From Tipula vernalis (taxonomy: Eukaryota; Arthropoda; Insecta; Diptera; Tipulidae), in the NCBI GenBank assembly GCA_958295665.1, contig OY282560.1, forward strand, positions 48,050,333 through 48,114,332: a stretch of DNA of 64,000 bases. The letters are read 5' to 3'. The notes below the pieces were generated by a model. It was not told the origin of the DNA, made no database searches, and saw nothing but the letters and a program-made list of their open reading frames with translations. The position numbers and the translations under genes are program-made. Positions 54,831 through 64,000 of the stretch are shown piece after piece (positions within the stretch are counted from its first letter, which is position 1; every line of letters begins with the position of its first letter).

Positions 54831-55260
54831 AACGCAATCTACGGCCTTCTATTCAACTCCTAGCAAGCTACATGTGTGTCACTAAGCCCTCAGCCCAACC
54901 CCAAATTCGTCCCCAATTGAACCCATCACTCAAATCCAACTCAAACCATACTCAACCTCAACTCGACTCAAACCAACCCATAACTCCCAACTCAACCCTC
55001 ATCTCAATCTCATGCTCAACCTTGAACTAAAACCCTAAATCAACACGGTTCGAAAACTACATGCTAACAAGAACTCAATTTAGCCTAAGCTCCAGTTCAA
55101 ACCTTGACTGAGAACCACTCAACCCTCAACGTAACCCTGAACTTCAATCCTCAAATCAACACGATTCGAACAAGTCAACCTAACTTCCAATTCAAATCTC
55201 AACTCAATTCGAACCTAACGCTTCAATTCAACCCCAGACTCAACGCACTTGGAGCTCTTA
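54830..55260 (+). repeat. AACTCAACC-type repeat family
   Basis: Irregular AACTCAACC/AACCCTCAACTC runs, in the same orientation as 3100-4330 and inverted relative to 26040-26600. A shared non-simple block (AAAACTACATGC near 55050) links it to the latter. Confidence 0.65.
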
Positions 55261-55628
55261 CCCTGCACTTTTATATCCTTAGCGTATCTGCCATCTGTCA
55301 AGTTGTCTTTGGTATACTCCTAGAGGTTGATTGGTCTCACAGTCGCGAGTACCAAGGCTGCTCCTTCCGATAATATCCTCAAAGCCGTTTTGTCCGCTGT
55401 TTTGTCAATTTGTCTACAACCTCTGCCTATATTTCAGCACTGCAGAGTATCTAAGAATCCACAAAGCTGTTCAGCAGTTTCCCCTTTCCCTGCTGGGAAA
55501 ATAATTCGATGAATTTGGCCGGGGTATATTTTGCCCTTTCAGAGCTTGTATTTTGTAGACGATCATCGTCAGCCCCTTTTATTACAGTGATTTACTAGCT
55601 CGGCGGCAGCTTTCGTACTTGTTGCCTG
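55261..55628. other. Unassigned, higher-GC DNA upstream of a LINE 3' end
   Basis: No motif was recognised on either strand. The composition is like the neighbouring LINE, and on the minus strand parts of it read open, so it may be part of another transposon. Confidence 0.35.
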
Positions 55629-55632
55629 CCCA

Positions 55633-57800
55633 GTTAGGTTAGGTTATGTTAGGTTGGAGTGGCTGCTTATGCACACTTAGACCGGTGACTGTCCATTGTG
55701 ATACCACAGAATATATCCCCTTTCACCCCTATTGGAACCATTTCGAGCTACTTATGTAGCATAAGACGTCCCGCACTTTACTGTTTTCGAGATCCGAGAG
55801 GCAGTCCATCTTGAACTTACCTAAGTGTTTGTGCTTTCTAAGAGCCAGTGCTGGACACGACCAAAGGAAGTGCACCAACGTCTCTTCCTCCTCTTCGTCC
55901 AAGCAGCTTCTACAGAAGTCATTAGCCTCAAAACCCAGCCTTCTTGCATATTCTCCAAAAAGGCAGAGAGTCTTACCATGCCTAGCAAGTTCATCCGCCT
56001 TGTAGTTCCCCATGACGCACGAGTGACCTGGGACCCAGATTACCTGGATATTGAAATGCTCACCCATCTCATTTAGAGATGAGTGACAACTCAACGCCAC
56101 CCGTGACGCCAAAGACGACGATTCTAACGACCGGATCGCCGCTTGACTGTCCACATAGATTGTGATATCATCTGAGGATAACACATTATGCTTCAACCAC
56201 GTCATGACCTCCTCAATCGCTACGACTTCAGCTTGGTTCACGCTGCAGTAATCAGGGAGACGTATAGATATGTTTACATTTAATTTGTCACAGAATACTC
56301 CAGCTCCTACTTTTCCGTCTAGCTTGGAGCCATCTGTAAAGGATTGCAACGCTTCGGTTTCCGATAACGGTCTATCCCTCCAGGATTCCTTTGAAGGGAA
56401 GGAGGTCCGAAATCGCTTCTCGAAGCGTAGAGTAGGTTTATTGTAGTCAAGATTCGCCAGCTCATCCTTCAACGATCTAACAATAGTGGAGTGTCCTATA
56501 CTGGACACCTCCACTGAGAGACAGCTGCAAGTCGTACAGCCGTATTTGCCGCCATCTGCTTGCCAAAAATGTAGACCGGAAGAAGGTGCAAAATAACATC
56601 TAATGCACTTGTCGGTGTCAAGCAAGCAGAACAGTGTCCACAGATCTACCCTTTGTGTACGCATGCTGAGACGGTGCCCACTTCCTGGCACCTATTTTAT
56701 CTCTAATGTAGACATCCAGCAGCCTTTCCAAGGTTTTCAAAAGAAAGGATGATAGAGTTATTGGTTTTAGGTCCTTAGGATATACATGGGAGCTTTTCCC
56801 CGCTTTCGGGATAAACACAACATTGACCTCTGTCCAGTACCTAGGAATATAGCCTAGCTTCAAACACCCTTTGAATATAGCTACCAGGTAGGGAAGAATA
56901 ATTACTGAGTTGTTTTAAAGTTCCGCGGGTATAATTTGATCCGGACCAGCCGATTTAAATAGTTTAAAATCCCTCAGTGCCCATAGGATCCGTTTCCTGG
57001 TTACGCTATCCTCTGTGAACACTGACAGTGATTTCTGATGGTTGCTACGCACCAACAGGTCTTCAAAGCTCCCTGAGAAGTGTGTCCCGAAGAGAAGCTC
57101 CAGAGATTCTCCACTAGAAGCTGTCCAAGATCCGCCCATGGTTGTATTTTTGGCTATATTGAAGGGTTTCCTACAAGCCTTACGATAGGTTCCCAGTTCC
57201 CTGAACCACCATACCGGTTTTTGCTTACCCCTAGGCTTAGCCAGTGGGCAGGCAGCGCGAAAGGATCGGTTGCATGCGCTAGTAACGCTAGCCACCTTGT
57301 CCTCCAGCTCCCCAACGGTCGTCGGGGGCTCCATAGCCTTCGTCGGTAATATTTCCTCCAATAACTCTCCATAGTTGCTTCAGTTGGTCCTTCTAGGGTT
57401 CCTGAAGGCTTCCCGGGTAGCAGGGTGAATATCGAGGCTATAGGTTAAATATCGATGATCAGAAAAGGAGTGTTCCTTATCCACCCTCCAATTTTTAACC
57501 ATATGAAGAATATTATTTGAGGCAAGGGTCACGTCTAGAACCTCCTGCCTGTTACTAGTAATAAATGTGGGTTCCCGCCCAATATTACACACTGAAAAGT
57601 TAGTACTCACCAAATAATCAAAAAGCGACTCACCCTTTAGTTAATGTCCGTGCTTCCCCGGATTGTGTGATGCGCATTACCATCAACTCCCAGTACCACA
57701 CCTACCTTTGATTATCCCGCTTCACGGATCAGCTCCTCCAGGTTATCCGGAGGAACCTCCTTCTCCCGGTCCATGTAGGCTGAAACTTGCCAGTGCCTGC
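55633..57800 (-). mobile_element. LOA-type LINE, minus strand, 5' truncated with internal deletions
   Basis: Closely related to the copy at 58176-61975. It has endonuclease (57800-57380), linker and RT fingers (57361-56618), a jump over the RT palm and thumb, RNase H (about 56400-56000), C-terminal zinc-type domain (about 55990-55729) and a 3' end with TTAGG-like repeats (55633-55655, plus reading). The endonuclease starts late, at the VSAYMDREK block. Frame changes are present at about 57370, 56890 and 56540. Confidence 0.82.
55729..56420 (-). pseudogene. LINE RNase H and C-terminal domain, internally deleted
   Basis: RNase H motifs look intact: SFTDGSKLDGK, EVVAIEEVMTWL, YVDSQAAIRSLES and NIQVIWVPGHS. 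After ADELARHGKTL the sequence jumps to FGEYARRLGFEAND, missing about 70 residues that are present in the copy at 61400-61650. The end is the Cys/His domain (FCRSCLDEEEEE, then HFLWSC, where the usual Cys of LCSC is Trp-Ser-Cys context) and SSSKWFQ-stop. Confidence 0.75.
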
Positions 57801-57830
57801 GCCGTTACTACCAATAATTATTGTTTACCA
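56618..57830 (-). pseudogene. LINE endonuclease end and RT fingers
   Basis: 57613-57380 reads the endonuclease C-terminus (SFSDHRYLTYSLDIH, with the SDH triplet). 57361-56915 is the linker with GKQKPVWWFREL and the RT start (FKSAGPDQIIPAEL). 56863-56618 continues with VVFIPKAGKSSHVYPKD, LSSFLLKTLERLLDV and SQHAYTKGRSVDTVL, then breaks off before the catalytic Asp block. This motif set is what I use to place the family near LOA/Lian. Confidence 0.78.
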
Positions 57831-57965
57831 TTTGGATGGTTTAGATTCAGCAAGCCCCCTTTCATCACGTTTCATAAGAGCGGCTCGTGAAACGATCCCT
57901 GTGGGACGCCCATTATCACTCCATATCCGACTTCTCTATCTTCCGTGTAGGAATCAGCGATGTGC
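57801..57965 (-). pseudogene. Short RT fragment of another (R1-like) LINE
   Basis: The minus strand reads YGVIMGVPQGSFHEPLL, the GVPQGS-LGPLL block of a LINE reverse transcriptase, followed by a stop where Trp is expected. It is not part of the LOA copy on its left, which is in the endonuclease at this point, so it is a separate scrap. Confidence 0.5.
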
Positions 57966-58458
57966 TGTTCAGCTAAACGTGTTTTATGTCTAAATTGACC
58001 AGTGAATTGTAACTCTTTGTTTGTCAGTTCTGTTCTTAATTTTTTGTGATATTTGGAGCTTCCGCTACGACGTCTAATGTAGGTCCGATTTTTCGAAATC
58101 GATGTTGTCTTTTAGGCAACCGTCCGTTGCTTTCACTGTGTCTCTCAAGATTTCCGAGTATTAGGTCTCACAGACGCCTCATAATTGCCGTCGCGTCCGG
58201 GTCCACGCTCGTTGAGCGGGTGTTAATAAGTGACCTAGGTGTAAGGCGGGTCACGCTAAATGATGGCAAATGGGCCGGATTATGGTGTAAAGCGACCCGT
58301 GCTGACGATCTGCCAGGCTGTGGGCCCATTAAACAAGGCCCAGTCGTGAACGAAGCCCTCTGGATACCTGGCGACCTCCAGTTGTAATTAGCCTTACCTG
58401 CGTATACGGATCTATGCGCAGGCGGACCTTTATTTCTCCGATACTCGTGGGAATCACA

Positions 58459-59139
58459 ATGGAAAAATCTAACTATAAGAAAATCAAGGGCACCGGCTCT
58501 CCTCAAAATCCGGTAACAGCGAAGGGAGGTACCTCGAACCAGACGGGTGGGGCCTCTAAGGTTGCAGAGGTGGTTAACTCTAGGGCACCAGTCCCGGGAG
58601 TTAGCGGTACCAACGCAGCACAGAAGAGTGGAACGAGAGACATTCCTTCGGCGAAAAGGCGGTACAGAAATCCCCGCTCGGCATTTCGAATTTTCTAGAA
58701 GTGGTCTGCGACCCCCGAGGGGCAGCTCACGGAAGAACAAAAAACATAAATAGCTTGGGCAAGGAGCACTGTGGGCTGCGGAATTTCGGAAAGGGACCAT
58801 GTGTCGCAAAGACAGCGGTCCCAGGACGACGTGGAAGTAGTCAACAGCAAGCGGGCCAGATTGCTGACTGACATGAAGCCGAGCTTCAACTCAGGGACAA
58901 AGCTGTTCAGCGATATTCTGACGGAGCATGTGTTGATGCTAGCCGTAATTAACGAAAGTCAAGCATATGGGAGAATCACGGCGGAAAAATGGAGGTTGGT
59001 GTATAATGCACTGAACCTCGTCTTTTTAAAGGTCCTAGGAGAAAATCCAGGATCACCCCCATCCTGCAGAGATGAGGGATGGTATCATAAGCGTGTGAAG
59101 ATCACTGCATGCTCGGACTCTAGAACTGTGGATCTTTAA
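58459..59139 (+). pseudogene. LINE ORF1 (Gag-like) N-terminal half, broken
   Basis: The ATG at 58459 gives MEKSNYKKIKGTGSPQ, a Ser/Gly/Pro-rich start, open to 58698. A frame change leads into 58771-59139 (SGTKLFSDILTEHVLML, then ITAEKWRLVYNALNLVF). The zinc knuckles normally found at the C-terminus are absent, because the sequence jumps into ORF2 at about 59150. Confidence 0.7.
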
Positions 59140-59166
59140 AACAAGGCTGTAGCGAAAATAGGGAAG

Positions 59167-60710
59167 GTGTGGCCAGACGCAAAGAGTACTAACCTTTCAG
59201 TGTGTAATATTGGGCGGGAACCCACATTTATTACTAGTAACAGGCAGGAGGTTCTAGACGTGACCTTTGCCTCAAATAATATTCTTCATATGGTTAAAAA
59301 TTGGAGGGTGGATAAGGAACACTCCTTTTCTGATCATCGATATTTAACCTACGGCCGCGATATTCACCCTGCTACCCGGGAATGGGACCTGGAGGACATG
59401 GTGGCTAGCATTACTAGCGCATGCAACTGATCCTTTCGCGCTGTCTGCCCACTGGCTAAGCCTAGGGGTAAGCAAAAACCAGTATGGTGTTCCAGGGAAC
59501 TGGGAACCTATCGTAAGGCTTGTAGGACAGCCTTTAATAGAGCCAGAAATGCAAGGATTGGGACTCCTATAAGGATAAACTCGAAATTTATAAGAAAGGC
59601 ACAATGGAGGTCTTGGAAAATTTTCTGTGATAAAATGGAAGAGGTATCCGAAACCTCCCGCCTTAGGAAGATTCTTTGCAAAAGTACAGCTAGTCCCAGT
59701 TTTTTGATAAAACCGGACGGATCTTGGACAGCTTCTAGTGGAGCATCTCTGAAGCTTCTCTTCGAGACACACTTCCCAGGGAGCTTTGAAGACCTGTTGG
59801 TGCGTAGCAATCATCAGGAATCACTGTCAGTAACCACAGAGGATATCGTAACCAGGAAACGGATCCTATGGGCACTGAGGGGTCTTAAACTATTTAAATC
59901 GGCTGGTCCGGATAAAACTATACCCGCGGAACTTCAAAACAACTCAGTAATTATTCTTTCTTACCTGGAAGCTATATTCAAAGGGTGTTTGAAGCTGGGC
60001 TATATTCCTAGGTACTGGACGGAAGTCAATGTGGTGTTCATACCGAAAGCGGGGAAAACCTCACATGTCTATCCTAAGGACCTAAGACCAATATCTCTAT
60101 CATCCTTTCTTTTGAAAACCTTGGAAAGGCTGCTGGATGTATACATTAGAAATAAAATAGGTGCCAGGAAGTGGGCATCGTCTCAGCATGCGTACACAAA
60201 GGGTAGATCTGTGGATACTGTTCTGCACGCCTTGGTGTGTACGATTAAGAAATTGATTAATTCGAAGGAATTCTATTTGGTGGCCTTTCTGGATATAGAG
60301 GGCGCCTTTAATAATGTGAAAGCGGACGCAATCAAGGAGGGATTGTCATTTTTGGAGGTGGACGTTCCTCTGATAGGGTTAATCAATTATATACTGGAAA
60401 GCAGGATTATTAGCTCGAAGTTGGGGGACTCCACCATCAAGAGGCGAGTAACTAGGGAAAACTTTTAGGGGGGTTCTATCCCCTCTTCTCTTTAATATAA
60501 TCGTAAACGGGTTACTACTAGAATTGGAGAGAGAGGGTATTGAAGTTATAGCTTACGCAGATGACGTAGCTTTAGCTGTTACCGGGAAATTCCTGGGCAC
60601 GATTGTAGACGTAATGCAGAATGCGCTTACCATCGTTACGAAATGGGTTGGCAAATGTAGACTTGGTATTAACCCGTCCAAGAGCGAGCTGGTACTTTTC
60701 ACTTAGAAAT
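59167..60710 (+). pseudogene. LINE endonuclease end and reverse transcriptase, frameshifted
   Basis: 59167-59430 holds the endonuclease C-terminus (SFSDHRYLTY). The RT runs from about 59640 to 60468: LKLFKSAGPDKTIPAEL, VVFIPKAGKTSHVYPKD, LLKTLERLLDV and VAFLDIEGAFNNV (first catalytic Asp). After a frameshift and stop at about 60468 it resumes with LLFNIIVNGLLLELE and IAYADDVALAV (YADD at 60554-60565), then GINPSKSELVLF. All RT motifs are recognisable, in three frames. Confidence 0.82.
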
Positions 60711-61125
60711 ACAAAATCCCGGTAGTTGTCCCTCCTACCTTAAATGGCACGAGACTTGCTTTTACTGATAGAGCTTGATATCTGGGCATTATCTTAGACA
60801 GTAAGCTTAGCTGGAAGCCCAATATGTTGGAGAGAATAAACAAAGCTACTATAGCTTTGTACTCCTGTAGGAACGCCATTAGTCATAGATGGGTCTGAGC
60901 TGGAGCTGGTACACTGGCTCCACACCGCTGTAGTGAGACCTGTACTCATATACGGGAGGGTGTTTGGTGGCCAGCTCTGGACAAGGTAACCTCTAAAAGT
61001 AAGATTGAGAGAGTGCAAAGAACGGTCTGTATCGATGGCGGCAAATACGGCTGTACGACTTGCAGCCGTCTCTCAGTGGAGGTGTCTTAGTATAGGACAT
61101 TCTACTATTGTTAGATCGTTGAAGG

Positions 61126-61878
61126 ATGAGCTGGCGAAGGGAATCCTGGAGGGATAGACCGTTATCGGAAACCGAAGCGTTGCAATCCTTCACAGGTGGC
61201 TCCAAGCTAGACGGCAAAGCAGGAGCTGGAATATTCGGTGACAAATTAAATGTTAACATTTCTATTCGTCTCCCTGGCGTCACGGGTGGCGTTGAGTTGT
61301 CACTGATCTCTAAATGAGATGGGTGAGCATTTCAATGTTCAGTTAATCTGGGGCCCAGGTCACTCGGGCATCATGGGGAACTGCAGGGTGGACGAACTTG
61401 CTAGGCATGGTACGACTCTCCAGCTGCAACCGGGAAGGCCAAGTCTGGAGAGGCCTATCACAGCGCTGAGACAAGCACTTGGGAAGCAGGCGCTATCCTC
61501 AGCAGGGGAAAGGTGGTCTAACATTCTCTCCTGTAGAGTTGCAAGACAAGTTCGCCAAAGCTGGACTTGGGGCGCACTAGATCATTAATATCTCTACGCA
61601 GACATGAATTAAGAACGATTGTAGGAATTCTCACGGGACACTGCCTGTTTGGAGAACATGCAAGAAGGCTGGATCTGGAGGCAAATGACTTCTGCAGAAG
61701 CTGCTTGGACGAAGAGGAGGAAGAGACGTTGATCCACTTCCTTTGCTCGTGTCCAGCATTGGCTCTGAGAACGCACAAACACTTGGGTAAGTTCAGGATG
61801 GACTGCCTCTCGAATCTCGAAAACTGTAAAGTGCGGGACGTCTTATGCTACATAAGTAGCTCGAAATGGTTCCAATAG
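61126..61878 (+). pseudogene. LINE RNase H (deleted) and C-terminal zinc-type domain
   Basis: The first catalytic Asp of RNase H is lost: SFTGGSKLDGK instead of SFTDGSKL. The middle, with the Glu and second Asp, is deleted: IRLP joins GVTGGVELS. The end of the domain (NVQLIWGPGHSGIMGN, then RVDELARHG) is intact. 61567-61878 holds the Cys/His domain, GILTGHCLFGEHARRL, FCRSCLDEEEEE and HFLCSC, ending SSSKWFQ-stop. Confidence 0.78.
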
Positions 61879-61989
61879 GGGTAAAAGGGGAGATATTCTG
61901 TGGTATCACAATGGACCGTCACCGGACTAAGTGTGCATAAGCAGTTACTCCAACCTAACCTAACCTAACCTAACCTAGGTCTCACAGAC

Positions 61990-62230
61990 AGTGGAAATAA
62001 AGGTACATTTCGCACAATAGAATCAAAATGAAATTTCAGAGGCAATAATGGCTTAGATAAAAAATCTCTTTTATAAACGGACGGAGGGAAGGAGGTATAA
62101 GATTGTGTAATTAAATATTTTTTGGCGTATTACTCAAGACAGTTCAAAGACTCCTGCTCTAAGAGTTTCATTACCCAATCAGAAATACATTTTGGCCAAT
62201 ATGGGAACGAATTTTTTTGTGGGGTGTCCA
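61990..62230. other. Unassigned intergenic DNA
   Basis: Short flank right of the LINE target-site duplication. No coding signal. Confidence 0.4.
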
Positions 62231-62830
62231 CTCTCTAAGTAGAAGTAGCCTCCGCCTTTTACACTCCGTTAGGAAGACTCCTACCTATCAGTAACATTGT
62301 CACTTTCACTGTCAAGGTCACTATCATTATTACTATCACTTTGACTATCGCTGTCACTATCACTTTTAATATCAGTCGCATCACTATCAATATTTTTGTT
62401 ACTGTAACTATCACTGTCATTTTTACTATCCTACGGATCTCTATCCTGTATCTCTCTCACTCATTACATTTCATTGCAAGTTGCCTCTAATTTTCGTTTG
62501 ATTCAGATGAAGTGAAATTGAGAAAATTGAGAAATGTTCCTTTGGGTTTCGAAGCTCTAGGAGTGTCCCCTAGGAATCAAGAAGACATCGGTTAATATGT
62601 GGATTGCTCCCATTTTGATTTATCCCCCTAAAAAGTACCACCTGTTCCTTACATCCCGTTAGGAAGACTTCCTCCTATCACTATTACTATTACAATAACT
62701 ATCACTAAGACTATCACTATCAATATTAGTTTCACTATCACTATCACTGTTACTGTTATTGCTACTGCCACTATCACTATCCTAGTGATTACTATCCTGT
62801 ATCTTTCTTACCCGTTACATGCCATTGCAA
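62231..62830 (+). repeat. Tandem duplication carrying CACTAT-type microsatellite, two copies of about 390 bp spacing
   Basis: The first copy (about 62231-62500) and second copy (about 62625-62835) each start near 'CCGTTAGGAAGACT', continue with irregular (CACTATCA/ATTACTGTC)n, and end in CTATCCTGTATCT, then ATTGCAAGTT. The order of blocks is conserved; the microsatellite cores differ in length. Confidence 0.75.
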
Positions 62831-62835
62831 GTTTT

Positions 62836-63140
62836 CACTAGTATACGTCAAGTGTAACCCTAGTTCTTCTACTACGAAGTGGGTTACATAGATTCTGCAG
62901 TCAAAAGTAATAAATCCAGGTAAATCGTCTGCTAAGAAAAGCAGATGTGAAACGCAATTCTCAACTATTGGAATGTATAGGCAAACATCTTCAACATTGC
63001 AAGATACTTCAATATTGTCGGTAATTAGGTTTGGTTGGGTATTCATCCCAGAAGCAGGAAGTACAAACACAAATACGATTGCTTTTTGTTAGCTTTTGAA
63101 CTTTTTATTTTAAGTCTGAATATTTAAAATGTTTTTTCTG
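62836..63140. other. Intergenic DNA before the partial CAP gene
   Basis: 62836-63050 shows no clear gene: a minus-strand open stretch (63070-62792) is not recognised and has no domain. From about 63058 the sequence matches the 3' flank of the six-CAP gene (42185-42310). Confidence 0.5.
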
Positions 63141-63141
63141 T

Positions 63142-63147
63142 TTTATT
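63142..63147 (-). terminator. Likely polyadenylation signal of the partial CAP gene
   Basis: A minus-strand AATAAA, about 140 bp beyond the stop at 63285, in flank shared with the six-CAP gene. Confidence 0.5.
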
Positions 63148-63284
63148 TTTTTTTCTATATGGCGCGTGAGCCACATTCTTATCTATATGGCGGTTATGGC
63201 ATATAAGAAAGTGAAGTTACAGTAAAAGCAAATATGTGTGAATTTATTCCGTTCACAAGTCATATTTAGATATTCGATCGGCCA

Positions 63285-64000
63285 CTACCACCTTGGTCGG
63301 TTTGGTTGGTAGTTCTGAGGAGCAAACACTGGAATAGGGCGGAAAACATTGAATCGAAATTGACCCATGACGTTCCCTGCCGGATTATAATGGAAAACTA
63401 TGTAATAATCTTCATTATCCGATTTCGCAATGCCCACACCCATTTCCGTAGTAGATTTCCAAACTATTTGCGTGAAATCATAAACGTTGTCATTGCCAGG
63501 ATCGACGGTATATTTATAGTTAGACCCCTGATTGTAGAAATCTCGACAAATTTCTTCGGCATCTGGATAATAATCGGCTTCGTACGATGAAACGTTCGTG
63601 ATGCATTCACCGAACGATGTTACATCATCATGTGCCAGGATCTCACCTTCTGCGGCACATTGTTCCGCCCACTCTTGAGCTGATCTATTGAGATTTTGAG
63701 ATATTTTCAAAAATGGAACGTTATGCTTTTTACGATAAACGTTGTGCCGTATAAGCACCAATTTAATGAACTTTTCGAGTTTGGCGTTCAATGGGGGTAC
63801 ATCTATTTGCAACTGTTGTTCAACAAACGCAAGCCTAAAATTCAAACAAAAAACGAATTACTGATTTGCATCATGAGAAAATTGTATTTTAGTAAATATA
63901 CTTACTTAGATGGAGCTTGAAGTGATCGAGGACGTATAGCTTGATACTCAAGTGGCACTGCCGCCGAAGTTGGAAATACGTTACTGGCAAATTTACCATC
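63285..64000 (-). CDS. GAPR-1-like CAP protein, 3' part only (runs off the right edge)
   Basis: The last exon is 63834-63285; a 71-bp intron (63905-63835, GTAAGT...TTTTAG) precedes it, and part of the upstream exon (64000-63906) is seen. The junction codon is AA|G, phase 2. The upstream exon ends a CAP domain (KFASNVFP) and a Pro/Ser/Arg linker. The last exon encodes one CAP domain very like CAP4 of the six-CAP gene (for example NRSAQEWAEQCAAEG and YEADYYPDAEEIC in both). It has FGEC for YGEN and DFTQIVW for HFTQ, so two conserved positions are lost. The stop follows this domain directly (NRPRW-stop), where the six-CAP gene continues with two more domains. Confidence 0.88.

Larger units (their letters stand above)
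58162..61989 (+). mobile_element. LOA-type LINE with 14-bp target-site duplication and internal deletions
   Basis: TAGGTCTCACAGAC occurs at 58162-58175 and 61976-61989; the body is 58176-61975. The 5' UTR is about 280 bp, then ORF1 (58459-59139), the end of the endonuclease (59167-59430), linker and RT (59430-60710), thumb (60710-61110), RNase H (61126-61400), C-terminal domain (61567-61878) and a 3' tail with about five CCTAA units (61950-61975). The N-terminal endonuclease and C-terminal ORF1 are missing between 59140 and 59200. Frameshifts are present, for example at about 60470 just before the YADD box, so it is dead although it inserted as a full-length type. Confidence 0.88.

Noticed and set aside
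57870..58440. GC-richer stretch that could suggest ribosomal RNA
   Set aside because: It has no rRNA signature that I recognise; it is an RT scrap, a short flank and the 5' UTR of a LINE whose start is fixed by the target-site duplication.
58168..58809. Minus-strand open frame of 213 codons
   Set aside because: It is antisense to LINE 5' UTR and ORF1, with no motif of its own.
61950..61975. CCTAA repeats as a real telomere
   Set aside because: Only about five units, located inside the window between a LINE 3' UTR and its target-site duplication; it is the LINE tail.

Overview
The window is a stretch of an AT-rich insect nuclear chromosome, most likely a fly (Diptera). The grounds are short introns of 59-80 bp with GT-AG ends, and BEL/Pao, errantivirus-type gypsy, R1-clade and LOA-type LINEs and a Helitron of insect type. 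The species cannot be fixed from the sequence. I saw no rRNA or tRNA gene and nothing bacterial.

The host genes are a dispersed cluster of CAP/SCP-domain proteins of the intracellular GAPR-1 (GLIPR2) type. Four loci are seen: a plus-strand gene with at least two CAP domains (14248-15411); a minus-strand two-domain gene (25386-24229); a minus-strand gene with six CAP domains, a polyproline linker and a unique N-terminal segment (46301-42368, about 1246 residues); and the 3' end of a fourth gene (64000-63285) that runs off the right edge. None of the visible N-termini is a signal peptide. All five complete introns and the acceptor of the first visible exon are phase 2, so exons carrying one, two or three domains can be duplicated in frame. 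Several domains have lost one or both conserved histidines.

About 480-14200 is gene-poor, AT-rich DNA: a dead gypsy pol fragment, AACTCAACC-type low-complexity DNA, a long TCAAA-rich tract, then two related tandem arrays (about 413 bp and exactly 267 bp per unit). The 267-bp array shows a trimeric higher-order pattern and stops about 0.5 kb before the first CAP gene.

The DNA between CAP genes is a graveyard of transposons. 16150-24010 holds a decayed Helitron and two R1-clade LINEs beside (CA)n/ACAY microsatellite. 26950-41500 is a nest: an errantivirus-like gypsy provirus in pieces, separated by a decayed BEL/Pao element, a LOA-type LINE (itself carrying a foldback-like element) and a second, minus-strand gypsy element with one LTR. 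47026-53985 is a complete BEL/Pao element with a 1730-codon open gag-pol frame, two 627-bp LTRs that look identical and a 5-bp target duplication, so it is recent and possibly active. 55630-61989 holds two more LOA-type copies, one with a 14-bp target duplication. The three LOA 3' ends all finish in short CCTAA-type repeats.
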